From Benthortus sp964440495 (GTDB lineage: Archaea; Thermoproteota; Nitrososphaeria_A; Caldarchaeales; Wolframiiraptoraceae): DNA of 59,726 nt. Below, piece after piece: positions 7,551 through 15,787 of this stretch. Location of the stretch: positions 1 through 59,726 of the forward strand of contig CAYTSD010000003.1 of assembly GCA_964440495.1 (NCBI GenBank), given 5' to 3'. The notes under the pieces were generated by a model, which saw only the letters and a program-made list of their open reading frames with translations, was not told the DNA's origin and searched no databases. Positions within the stretch are counted from its first letter, which is position 1, and every line of letters starts with the position of its first letter. The position numbers were made by a program, and so were the translations under genes.

Positions 7551-8703
7551 CCTCCCTCCTCCCAGCAGCCCTCTCCAGGAGCCCTACAAGCCTAGGGATT
7601 ACCGCATCGTAGCTGAACTCCCTCTCAACAAGCCTCCTAGCCTCCCCTCCCATCCTTTTCCTAAGCTCCTCGTCGCGGAGAAGCCTCAAAATCCCCTTAG
7701 CCAAACCCTCCACGTCCCCGACCTCGGCCAAGAACCCGGTGACGCCGTCTCTAACGGCCTCCGGAACCCCTGCAACCCTCGTCGCAACCACTGGAACCCC
7801 GCATGCCATGGCCTCGAGGATTGCTCTAGGAATCCCCTCACCCCCACGCGACGCGTAGGCGAAGACGCTTGCGGAGCACATGAGGTCTGGGACCTCCGAG
7901 TTCGGGACAGGGCCTAGGAACCTAACCCTCTCGGCAACCCTCTCCCTAACAGCGATCTCCCTTACAAGCCTGCCGTAGCCCGGGTCCTCCCTCCCAGCGA
8001 TTAGGAGAACCGGGTCCCACTCAGACTCGGCAACCCTCGCAAACGCCTTAACAAGCTCATCCACACCCTTCCTCCGAGAAACCCTCCCAACATAGAGCAC
8101 GATCCTCCCAAGCCCCTGGATTCCAAGCCTCTCGGCAACTTCCCTCCTAGGCTTACGGGGCCTAAACCTCCTAACATCCACGGCGTTGTGGACGTAGGCA
8201 ACCCTACCCTCCTCAAGCTTGGGGAAATACCTCCTGACATCGGGGAGCATCAGGGGGGTGTAAAGCACTAGGAGGTCTACGACGCCGACCGCCCTCGAGA
8301 GAATCCACCTCCACAGCCGGTTCTTCAACGTTGGAGGCTCAAACAACCATGTTCCAGGCAGCAGTAGGAGGCCGCGTAAACCTAGAACCCTTACACCGAA
8401 CCAGAGGGCGAGGGACTCAGGGGGGCTGAAGGTTCTGACATAGAGGACGTCGACCCAGCGTCTAAGCCTCCAGACAGCGTGGAGATAGGCGAGAATCTTA
8501 CTCAACCCATAGAGCTTCGGAAACCTGACAGTCCTAACCCTAAGCACCCTAAACTCCTCAGGAATCTCGGAGACATCGTCGGTCACAACCACCAGCTCAA
8601 GGAACCTGGCAAGCCTCCTAAACTCCTCATAGAACTCCGACTCAAGCGAAGGCTCGCTGAGCCCGGCAACCCTCCTAACAAAGCTGAGAACCCTGAGCCC
8701 CAA
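7543..8703 (-). CDS. Glycosyltransferase family 4 (GT-B fold)
   Basis: 386 residues from a TTG, first gene of the minus-strand glycan operon. The donor domain shows VLYVGRVSRRKGVDELVKAF, the variant EX7E segment GGEGIPRAILEAMACGVPVVATRVAGVPE, and a conserved C-terminal helix. Residues 100-150 contain a hydrophobic stretch (GLRGLLLLPGTWLF) consistent with membrane association. Its promoter appears to be the palindromic TATA at 8724-8737 shared with the divergent 8766 gene. Confidence 0.92.
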   Translation of the reverse strand: MGLRVLSFVRRVAGLSEPSLESEFYEEFRRLARFLELVVVTDDVSEIPEEFRVLRVRTVRFPKLYGLSKILAYLHAVWRLRRWVDVLYVRTFSPPESLALWFGVRVLGLRGLLLLPGTWLFEPPTLKNRLWRWILSRAVGVVDLLVLYTPLMLPDVRRYFPKLEEGRVAYVHNAVDVRRFRPRKPRREVAERLGIQGLGRIVLYVGRVSRRKGVDELVKAFARVAESEWDPVLLIAGREDPGYGRLVREIAVRERVAERVRFLGPVPNSEVPDLMCSASVFAYASRGGEGIPRAILEAMACGVPVVATRVAGVPEAVRDGVTGFLAEVGDVEGLAKGILRLLRDEELRKRMGGEARRLVEREFSYDAVIPRLVGLLERAAGRREDA

Positions 8704-8723
8704 CCCTCAGAACACCAGCCCAC

Positions 8724-8737
8724 GCTAATATATTAGC
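8724..8737. promoter_or_regulatory. Perfectly palindromic TATA element between two divergent glycosyltransferase genes
   Basis: GCTAATATATTAGC is identical on both strands. It sits 21 bases from the TTG of the minus-strand gene and 29 bases from the ATG of the plus-strand gene, in a 62-base gap. A TBP site of this symmetry could load polymerase in either direction, giving leaderless or near-leaderless messages on both sides. Confidence 0.6.
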
Positions 8738-8765
8738 TTCCAGACAAACCCTCGCAGAGAACTAG

Positions 8766-9716
8766 ATGAAGGTGCTCATGGTTGGACGTAGGAAATCGGT
8801 AGCTTTCCGAGACCTTCAACGCTACTGGGGTGAGGTGGACTTCGCCAAGCCTCCTAGACTTCCAGTGAAGCGCTACGACCTAGTGATAGCGCAGGAGCCG
8901 ACGATTAGGATAGGTGTTCCAGCCTATCTCGCGGCGAGGCTGACTGGAGCCAAGCTGGTGATAGAGGTTCACGGAGACTACCTCGAGGCACTCTCACCCC
9001 CTCAGAGGCTCGTCGCAAGATATCTCCTAAGAAGAGCAGACCATGTTAGAGCCGTGAACAACTCGGTAGCGGAGAAGCTTGCCAGCATAGGGGTGAGAGA
9101 CATCCTAACAATCCCCGCAATCTACATCGACACATCGGTCTTCAAACCCCTGAAACCCCACATCGATAGGCCGAGAAACATAATCTACGCTGGGAGACTT
9201 GTCAGGGAGAAGAACCTCCCCCTCCTCCTAAAGATATTCAGGAGGGTCCGAGAAGAGGTGAAGGATGCGACGCTAACGATAGTCGGCGAAGGCCCCGAGA
9301 AACCAGTTCTACGGAGACTGGTTAAGGAGCTAGGGCTCGGAGACTCCGTTAAACTCTACCCATGGATGCCTCCAAGCTCCCTGCCAAGACTCTACAGCGA
9401 CTCAGCGGTCTTCGCCCTAACCTCAAGCTATGAGGGAGGGCCTAGAGCGGTCTTCGAGGCAGGGGCATGTGAGACACCGTTCGCAGCCTTCCCAGTCGGA
9501 ATCCTAAGAGAGGTCGCTGAAGACGGGAGACACGGCCTCTTCGCAGAGGACTGGAAACCCGAAACACTAGCCAGAAACCTAACACTACTACTAACCCACC
9601 CTAAACTCAGGGAGAAAATGGGGAAAGAACTCAGAAAACTAACCCTCAAACACTTCGAATGGAGGAAAACCATAAAAAACTACGCACAGAAATACCTAGA
9701 ACTAGCTGGCAACTAA
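8766..9716 (+). CDS. Glycosyltransferase family 4, short form
   Basis: 316 residues, shorter than the usual 370-400 because the N-terminal domain is trimmed (about 130 residues). The donor domain is complete, with IIYAGRLVREKNLPLLLKIF, LTIVGEGPEKPVLRRL and the C-terminal SSYEGGPRAVFEAGACETPFAAFP. The EX7E motif is present as E(GGPRAVF)E. ATG start with a TATA 29 bases upstream. The 3' end becomes visibly richer in A and repetitive in AAA codons, foreshadowing the A+T-rich block that follows. Confidence 0.9.
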   Translation: MKVLMVGRRKSVAFRDLQRYWGEVDFAKPPRLPVKRYDLVIAQEPTIRIGVPAYLAARLTGAKLVIEVHGDYLEALSPPQRLVARYLLRRADHVRAVNNSVAEKLASIGVRDILTIPAIYIDTSVFKPLKPHIDRPRNIIYAGRLVREKNLPLLLKIFRRVREEVKDATLTIVGEGPEKPVLRRLVKELGLGDSVKLYPWMPPSSLPRLYSDSAVFALTSSYEGGPRAVFEAGACETPFAAFPVGILREVAEDGRHGLFAEDWKPETLARNLTLLLTHPKLREKMGKELRKLTLKHFEWRKTIKNYAQKYLELAGN

Positions 9717-9720
9717 AAGC

Positions 9721-9746
9721 TATCCTTAATATAAGTCCTAAGGATA
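9721..9746. promoter_or_regulatory. 8-bp inverted repeat at the edge of the A+T-rich block
   Basis: TATCCTTA (9721-9728) is the exact reverse complement of TAAGGATA (9739-9746), with a ten-base spacer. It lies between the stop at 9716 and the TTG at 9763. It could be an operator for the 9763 gene, since it covers the TATA-like AATATAAG, or a 3' hairpin of the preceding message. Confidence 0.5.
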
Positions 9747-9762
9747 ATAGAATCCTGAAAAA

Positions 9763-10950
9763 TTGAGAGACCTGCAAATAATCTACTTAGCAACGGTTAG
9801 AATGCCTGGTAGGAGAGCCCACAGCATCCAGATAATTAGAACATGCGAAGCCCTACAACGTTTAGGAGCCAAGACTATACTCATCGTTCCAAAGAGAAGA
9901 AAAGAGTTAGGAGAGAACTTAGTATCTTTCTATGGACTTAGTGTCAGACCAACGGTTATCAAGGTTCCAACAATAGACCTCTTAGAGAAGGCTCGAAATA
10001 AGGAGAATGCCTATCTAATCCTCGTTTTCACCTTTTACCTATTTGCACTTCCATTACTCATCATCTTAAAGTTAAGTGGGAAAACAGTGATATACCTCAG
10101 AGAGAGAATACTTCTCCTACTAACATGGCTTACTAAGCCATTTCATCTCCTTCCAACAGTATATGAAATGCATGAGCTCCCCAAGTTTACAGGAATAATG
10201 AGAAAAATCCAGAAAATAGCTCTACATACCTGTAAAAAGATAGTTACAATAAGTAAATTCCAGGAAAAACTTCTTAAGAAAACAGGATTCCCAGAAAGCA
10301 GGATAACCGTCATCCATGATGCTGCCGATGAAAGAATATACATTCGAGAGGAGAGCAGAGAAGACCTAAGAAGAAGATTAAATCTCCCAATAAACAAAAT
10401 AATAATAACGTATAGCGGTCAACTAAGTAGATGGAAGAACCCGGAATTCATAGTTGACGCGCTTAAGTATGTAAAAAATGAGAATGTAGTGCTACTTTTC
10501 GTAGGTGGAAGCAGGGAGGACATAAAGCGATTAAGGAAATATGCCGAGAGAGTTAATGTTAAGGAAAAAATAATCTTAAAAGGCTATGTTAGGCCATCTG
10601 AGGTTGGACGGTATCTCAAGGCTTCGGATATTCTTATCCATTATTCGATGACGATAGGTGATATGGCTTCCTTCTCTCCTCTCAAACTATTCGAATACAT
10701 GCTATCAGGTAAACCATTGTTAGCACCAGATTATCCCTATATTAAAGAAATAATCCAAGAGAATGTAAACGGCTTCCTATTCAACCACACAGACCCACGC
10801 TCCCTCGCAAAGCTAATAGAAAAAGTATTGAAGATGGATGAAGAAGAAGTTCGAAAAATTGTGGAAAGAGCGAAATCAATCGCCGAGAAAGAATATACCT
10901 ACACTGCTAGAGCTAAAAAGATATTAGAAACAATTACTCAAGGAATGTGA
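9763..10950 (+). CDS. Glycosyltransferase family 4
   Basis: 395 residues from a TTG. The acceptor domain contains a hydrophobic segment at about 85-105 (LILVFTFYLFALPLLIILKL), suggesting membrane contact. The donor domain has IITYSGQLSRWKNPEFIVDAL, LLFVGGSREDIKRL and SPLKLFEYMLSGKPLLAPDYPYIKEI. The donor-site Glu is in LFEYML and the first Glu of EX7E is replaced by a polar/Ser-Pro region. Codons use many AAA/AGA/ATA/TTA triplets, unlike the flanking housekeeping genes. The 3' end overlaps the convergent flippase gene by 17 bases. Confidence 0.88.
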   Translation: MRDLQIIYLATVRMPGRRAHSIQIIRTCEALQRLGAKTILIVPKRRKELGENLVSFYGLSVRPTVIKVPTIDLLEKARNKENAYLILVFTFYLFALPLLIILKLSGKTVIYLRERILLLLTWLTKPFHLLPTVYEMHELPKFTGIMRKIQKIALHTCKKIVTISKFQEKLLKKTGFPESRITVIHDAADERIYIREESREDLRRRLNLPINKIIITYSGQLSRWKNPEFIVDALKYVKNENVVLLFVGGSREDIKRLRKYAERVNVKEKIILKGYVRPSEVGRYLKASDILIHYSMTIGDMASFSPLKLFEYMLSGKPLLAPDYPYIKEIIQENVNGFLFNHTDPRSLAKLIEKVLKMDEEEVRKIVERAKSIAEKEYTYTARAKKILETITQGM

Positions 10951-12388
10951 ATAGTCTGTTTGAGAGCTCGCTGAACATTGTCTTGATAAGCATTCTGCTC
11001 TCTTCGTCTATGACATAGAGTGCTGCGAAGAATATTATTCCCCCCATCATTATGCTTAGTAGCGTCATAATCGTCCCAGAAGGTTTAAACAACAATAGGA
11101 ATCCGGCCATGGGTATACATGCTGAGAGGATCTTAGCTAAATCGATTAGATGGCTTCTGAATGATAAGTGTCTGAAGCTGATGTATACGAATATCGTGAA
11201 GCTTGTTATTGATGCTGCAAGTCTGCTTAAGGCTGCTCCAATCATTCCGATTAACGGTATCAGGATAAGGGAGGAGATAACGAGTATCCCTGTGAATAAG
11301 TAGTTCACCGCATCCGCTACGAAGAGCCTGCTCCTGAGAAGCTCCCTATATCCAACGTCTAGATCCTTGTCGGCTTTCTCTAAGCCCTTAACCAATCCCC
11401 TGAGGATTGCGGAGTAGGATGTGAAGACCGATGCGAGGAGGAGGGGCGGGAGAACCCATGCCCCCTCAACATAGATTTTCCCAAATATTCCATAGAGGTT
11501 GGGGGCGAGAATGACTCCACCGACAAGCATCGGGATAACGAATATTGAGAGGAACTTCAAGATGCTTCTCACCTCAGACTTGGTTGCCCTCTCATGCGAA
11601 AGAACCTTGACGCTGAAGGGGAGGGAGAGCTGCCTCGAAGCCTTAATAGCGTTTGAGACAGTCATCCCAACCCCATAGTAGGATAGCTGGATAGGTGAGA
11701 GGAGTGCGCCGACGAAAAATGTATCGGATGCGCTGCTAATGTAATTTGAGGCTGACTGGAGAAGGGGAAGCCACACGTGTCTAAGCCTCTTCTTCACCCA
11801 GCTAAGCCTCAGACTCTCCTCGAACTCTCTCCTAACTATAATCAAAGCATAAAGAAGGTAGACGAGGTTAGCTATGACAACGGCGAGTATCACTCCCCCC
11901 AAACCGTAGGGGAGGAGGAGAACAGCAAGGGGAATCTTCACCCCATCAATTATCGGGTTACGGAGACCGGCCAGATGAGGATACTTGGCATAGATTACGG
12001 AATTCATTGGAGCCGAAGCATAGTATATGGGAATCAGGAGACCCGCAATCAAAAACACCGGCAACCCAATCCCGACAACATCGGAAACAATCAGCGAAGA
12101 GACCATATATCCTGCTGTGAAGGGTGCTGAGAGCAGGGCTCCAGCGACAGCGGAAGTCTTAGCAACCTTAACCCCCCTGGCGGAATCCCTCAAAGTCCAA
12201 TAGGGAACAGCCTTCTCCAAAACCTCGAAATACGTCAAAAGACTCCCAATAAAGAACCACGCACCCAAGTCACCTTGACTAAGATTCCTAGAAACAAGAA
12301 CAATGAAGACGAACCCGAGAAGAAATGAGAGAATATTACCTACAAACAAGGCAAGCCCACTAAACCTAACCCTAATCCTCCTACTCAT
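10934..12388 (-). CDS. Wzx-like polysaccharide flippase (MOP superfamily)
   Basis: 484 residues, hydrophobic throughout, with about 12-14 predicted membrane helices by eye. Start MSRRIRVRFSGLALFVGNILSFLLGFVF is a typical basic-then-TM1 beginning of O-antigen/teichoic-acid flippases, and VLVSRNLSQGDLGAWFFIGSLLTYF matches the conserved helix1-2 loop. It would flip a lipid-linked oligosaccharide across the cytoplasmic membrane. Six glycosyltransferases surround it, so it is likely the exporter for the glycan they build. Confidence 0.88.
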   Translation of the reverse strand: MSRRIRVRFSGLALFVGNILSFLLGFVFIVLVSRNLSQGDLGAWFFIGSLLTYFEVLEKAVPYWTLRDSARGVKVAKTSAVAGALLSAPFTAGYMVSSLIVSDVVGIGLPVFLIAGLLIPIYYASAPMNSVIYAKYPHLAGLRNPIIDGVKIPLAVLLLPYGLGGVILAVVIANLVYLLYALIIVRREFEESLRLSWVKKRLRHVWLPLLQSASNYISSASDTFFVGALLSPIQLSYYGVGMTVSNAIKASRQLSLPFSVKVLSHERATKSEVRSILKFLSIFVIPMLVGGVILAPNLYGIFGKIYVEGAWVLPPLLLASVFTSYSAILRGLVKGLEKADKDLDVGYRELLRSRLFVADAVNYLFTGILVISSLILIPLIGMIGAALSRLAASITSFTIFVYISFRHLSFRSHLIDLAKILSACIPMAGFLLLFKPSGTIMTLLSIMMGGIIFFAALYVIDEESRMLIKTMFSELSNRLFTFLE

Positions 12389-12437
12389 CCCTCACACCGA
12401 CAAAGCACACAAATATTATTTTAATCCTCCTCACAAG

Positions 12438-13598
12438 TTAGATCAGTCCTTTATCCTGAAGAATCTCGATGAATCTCTTCTTATAATGCATCCTGTCAAA
12501 TTCAATGGACCTTGAAACTAGGTTCCAGCGCAAATTTTCTGGAGCCTCTAATGCTTCCTGAACCTTCTGAACCATCTCCTCAAAAGAAGAGTAGTGAAAC
12601 TCTCGGGGGGTAAACTCGGCCTGCCCACCAACACTAGGAACAACCGGGACACAGCCAGCGGCCATCGCCTCCACAACAACCTTACCAAATCCCTCAACAC
12701 AGCAATGTAAAAAAACGCTAGCCTTTTTAAGAATTCTCGCCCGCTCATCTAGAGTAGCACCAATAACTATCTTAACTCTATCTGAGAGATCATTCCTTTC
12801 TATTAGCTTTAAAAGTTCATTATAATATGATTCATTTATGAGAATACCAAAAATTATAAGCTTTACATCAGAACTTAAATGTCTAATCGCCTGTATCGCC
12901 CTTTCGAAATTTTTCGATGGAATGAGACGTCCAGAAGCTACTATAAGATTTTTCTTAGATTCTTCCTTCCATAAATAATTATTCACTTCGACAGGAGAAT
13001 AAAGAACTTCTGAGGATAATCCACATGCCTTTTTAATAGACATTGCAGTGTATTTTGAGTTAGCTAAGAATAATCCATTATTATGAATTTTTCGAAAAAT
13101 CTTACTAGCTATAATGCTGACCACCTTGCGATAATATAGTATAGGTGAATGATCTATCGTACCTAGATATCTACGTACCATCCAAATATTATCCAATAAA
13201 GGTCCTAGAAAATAGTAGATTATAGGTTTATCATTTATTAAAGCCTTTAAAGGCATGGCAAGGGGATGAGAATCCGCACTCATGTTCAAAAATAAATCAG
13301 CATCTATGTTTGGAGTTAAGAGTGGATGAACAAAATGTTGGCATAGCTTCATAATCCGAGGTAATTTTAACCTCTTATAGATAAACACGTTAGGAGAGGA
13401 AATCTTTATACCTAAATTCCGTTCAAAAATACTAAAATCTACCAAAGACCTGAAGATAAACGATATCTCGTATCCTTTTTCTTCTAAGGCTTGAGCGGCA
13501 CTTAACATAGTATGTTCTCCTCCTCCAAATTTTGATCCCCTTAAAGGTGGATAAGTGATTACAACCCTTCTCTTTCTCGTTTCGAAACCGATCATCAT
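12438..13598 (-). CDS. Glycosyltransferase family 4, ALG11-like
   Basis: 386 residues; two tandem ATG codons at the start. The N-terminus has the GGGEHTMLSAAQALEEKGYE motif (about 24-44) typical of ALG11/ALG2-like mannosyltransferases. The donor domain has IVASGRLIPSKNFERAIQAI, and the EX7E motif is EGFGKVVVE, followed by AMAAGCVPVVPSVGGQAEF. ALG11-type enzymes add mannose to lipid-linked N-glycan precursors. Strongly A+T-rich sequence. Spaced 49 bases from the flippase in the same direction. Confidence 0.9.
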   Translation of the reverse strand: MMIGFETRKRRVVITYPPLRGSKFGGGEHTMLSAAQALEEKGYEISFIFRSLVDFSIFERNLGIKISSPNVFIYKRLKLPRIMKLCQHFVHPLLTPNIDADLFLNMSADSHPLAMPLKALINDKPIIYYFLGPLLDNIWMVRRYLGTIDHSPILYYRKVVSIIASKIFRKIHNNGLFLANSKYTAMSIKKACGLSSEVLYSPVEVNNYLWKEESKKNLIVASGRLIPSKNFERAIQAIRHLSSDVKLIIFGILINESYYNELLKLIERNDLSDRVKIVIGATLDERARILKKASVFLHCCVEGFGKVVVEAMAAGCVPVVPSVGGQAEFTPREFHYSSFEEMVQKVQEALEAPENLRWNLVSRSIEFDRMHYKKRFIEILQDKGLI

Positions 13599-13648
13599 AT
13601 ATTCAAAACAAAAAGGGTTTAATATCTTTTGTTATAATGATTTTTCTC

Positions 13649-14800
13649 TTAGCTTTTTCCTGATATGATGAGTTTGTCGTATTTCTCTTCAAGCCTTTCA
13701 GCTAGTATTTTATACGTCCTGTTTTCTAGAGTCCATTTTCTCCCGTTTTTTCCGAGTTCGAAGGCTTTGTCGTGGTCTGTTAGTATTTTGAGTGCTTTCT
13801 CTGTGATGTCCTGGAGATTGTATTCTACAAGTAGTCCTCCTTTGCTTGCTTCTAGTACTCTGCGATGTTCCGGTATCTCTTTGTTTGCTATCACTGGTTT
13901 CTCCATAGCCATGTACTCGAATAGCTTTATTGGCGATGAGAATATGTGTAAGGGGGTTGGGGGGAGTAGGGATAAACATAGATCTGATGCAGCGGTGTAT
14001 CTGGGTATCTCATGATAGTCTATTAACCCGGTAAATAGTATTTTATCCTCTATTCCAAGTCTTTTACTTCTTTCTTTAAGCTCTGTCACCGCGTCTCCCT
14101 TCCCAACTAGAACTCCTCCGACATCGACTCCCATCTCTAGTAGATTTTTCACAATGTTTAGGATAATTTCAAGCCTTCTATTCTTGTCAATTCTTCCAAC
14201 ATATAGTATTATTTTCTCGACTTTGGGTAGACCTTCTGATATCTTTACAGAGCGATACCTGTAAGGATTGAATAAGTCTTGATTCACCCCACTTGGCAGA
14301 GGAAAAACCTTTTCAGAGCTCACCTTGAATTTCTGTATAATGTATTCCCCCAGATAGGTAGAAATTGGGAGAATTAGGTCTGCTAACTTGAAAACATTCT
14401 TCAGCGTAGTGTTTGCGGTTTTTGAATTTTTTATAAGATGTGTGGGCCAAGTGTATTGGAAGACGAGTTTCGGGGGGTTGCGCATTATTTTAAGGGCTGA
14501 GAATATTGACAATGCTCCAACGACGTCGTTTCTTACCTTCACTATGTCGATTTTTCTCTCTTTGATTGTTCTCTGAATGTATCTGATTAGGGATATTCTT
14601 GAGAATATTCTCCTCTTCCTCGGGAAGTAGATTATTCTTATTCCTCTCCATGAATCTTCCATTATGGAGTCAATCTTGTTGGTGTAGATGATGCCGTAGA
14701 CTTCGTGTCCTCTTTTGACAAGATGTGCATATGTTTCGGCTATAGGGGTTCTTAAGGGTATTGTCAACTGCGACTCATGCGTTATTAGGAGAATATTCAT
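13649..14800 (-). CDS. Glycosyltransferase family 4
   Basis: 383 residues. N-terminal NILLITHESQLTIPLRTPIAETYAHLVKRGHEVYG is the usual first strand, glycine-poor variant, with acceptor-domain features. Donor domain has IILYVGRIDKNRRLEIILNIV, GVLVGKGDAVTELKER and SSPIKLFEYMAMEKPVIANKEIPEHRRV. An N-glycan or exopolysaccharide role is inferred from context. It starts 10 bases after the ArsR-type gene ends, so both probably share one transcript. Confidence 0.88.
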   Translation of the reverse strand: MNILLITHESQLTIPLRTPIAETYAHLVKRGHEVYGIIYTNKIDSIMEDSWRGIRIIYFPRKRRIFSRISLIRYIQRTIKERKIDIVKVRNDVVGALSIFSALKIMRNPPKLVFQYTWPTHLIKNSKTANTTLKNVFKLADLILPISTYLGEYIIQKFKVSSEKVFPLPSGVNQDLFNPYRYRSVKISEGLPKVEKIILYVGRIDKNRRLEIILNIVKNLLEMGVDVGGVLVGKGDAVTELKERSKRLGIEDKILFTGLIDYHEIPRYTAASDLCLSLLPPTPLHIFSSPIKLFEYMAMEKPVIANKEIPEHRRVLEASKGGLLVEYNLQDITEKALKILTDHDKAFELGKNGRKWTLENRTYKILAERLEEKYDKLIISGKS

Positions 14801-14810
14801 CTCCTTTTAC

Positions 14811-15206
14811 TCAGGTTTTTGAGATTATTCTCTCTAGGATTTTTATCGGTTCTTGGGTTGCTAGTTTATAGTACATCCATTTTCTTTGCCTCTTTTTTGT
14901 TAGGAGTCCGGCTGACTCTAGTATGCTTAGGTGGTAGGAGGTTGTGGGTTGGCTTAGTCCTAGCGCTATCATTATCTCGCATACGCAGAGTGGTCTGTTC
15001 TTTAGGAGTTTCAGCATTTTGAGTCTGGTTGGGTCTGCGAGGGCTTTGAAGATTTTCGCAGCCTTGTCCGCGATATCTGGGTCTAATGCTTCTTCGGCGA
15101 GCTTTCTAAGCTCTCTTGCATACTTGTCTGTCTGACTTGTTGGGCATACCTTGAGTCTAGCAAGTCTTGAGAGGGCTGCTTTCGGTATTCCTTTAGCTCT
15201 ACCCAT
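14811..15206 (-). CDS. ArsR-family metalloid/redox-type transcriptional regulator
   Basis: 131 residues. Winged helix from about 48 to 115: ALADPTRLKMLKLLKN, then RPLCVCEIMIALGLSQPTTSYHLSILESAGLL, and the wing KKRQRKWMYYKL. Cys74 and Cys76 form the CVC pair used by ArsR proteins to sense arsenite or antimonite; Cys21 in an unusual N-terminal extension could be a third ligand. No arsenic pump, reductase or methylase lies nearby. It heads the glycosyltransferase/flippase transcript on the minus strand, which suggests it regulates that cluster or itself. Start ATG 15206, TATA-like CTTAAATC about 35 bases upstream. Confidence 0.88.
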   Translation of the reverse strand: MGRAKGIPKAALSRLARLKVCPTSQTDKYARELRKLAEEALDPDIADKAAKIFKALADPTRLKMLKLLKNRPLCVCEIMIALGLSQPTTSYHLSILESAGLLTKKRQRKWMYYKLATQEPIKILERIISKT

Positions 15207-15258
15207 CTTTTACACCGTCATATGTAGTTAAGTATTTACAGATTTAAGTTTATCGTTA

Positions 15259-15282
15259 ATAACCATATGGGGATTCGGTTAT
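15259..15282. promoter_or_regulatory. Inverted repeat upstream of the ArsR-type gene, possible operator
   Basis: ATAACC (15259-15264) and GGTTAT (15277-15282) are exact inverted copies with a 12-base spacer. The pair lies 53-76 bases upstream of the ArsR ATG, beyond the TATA-like element. ArsR operators are commonly short dyads with ATA/TAT ends. Equally it could be a 3' structure of the uS19 message. Confidence 0.35.
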
Positions 15283-15300
15283 CAATTTCTGTTTATACGT

Positions 15301-15711
15301 CTACTTGAGGGGGACGTACATGCTTGAACGTGTTGCTCCGACGCCTGCTCTCCCATGCTTTACGGGCTTGTTGGTTATCGCGAACTCTCCAAGTCTATGC
15401 CCTATCATCTCAGGCTTAATCTCGACTGGTATGAACTCCTTACCATTGTATACGTGGATTGTGAGTCCAACCATCTCTGGGAGTATCACCATGTCTCTGG
15501 CATGGGTCTTTATCGGCTTCTTAGGCTTCTGGCCCTGCTTAAGCATAACCCTATACCTCCTAACCCTTTCAAGGAGCTTGAGCTGCGCCTGGTTAAGCCC
15601 TCTCTCCAGGCTCCTCCTCTGCCTGCTTGGAAGCAGGTTGATGAACTGGTCCATGCTCATCTGCTGAAGCTGCTCCAACGTGTAGCCCCTGTAGGTGAAC
15701 TCCCTTGGCAC
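15301..15711 (-). CDS. rps19: Ribosomal protein uS19
   Basis: 136 residues, archaeal length with the N-terminal extension EFTYRGYTLEQLQQMSMDQFINLLPSRQRRSL. Core signature: IKTHARDMVILPEMVGLTIHVYNGK then VEIKPEMIGHRLGEFAITNK and HGRAGVGATRSS. Small-subunit head protein. GTG start. It follows uL2 by 76 bases in the same direction. The usual next genes (uL22, uS3) are absent; the A+T-rich glycan block begins instead. Confidence 0.97.
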   Translation of the reverse strand: MPREFTYRGYTLEQLQQMSMDQFINLLPSRQRRSLERGLNQAQLKLLERVRRYRVMLKQGQKPKKPIKTHARDMVILPEMVGLTIHVYNGKEFIPVEIKPEMIGHRLGEFAITNKPVKHGRAGVGATRSSMYVPLK

Positions 15712-15787
15712 AGATTGACCCGGGTGACACCCGTTTTTAAGTATTAGTCGGAGCCTTAACCCTCAGAGCAGATATATGGAAGGGCCC

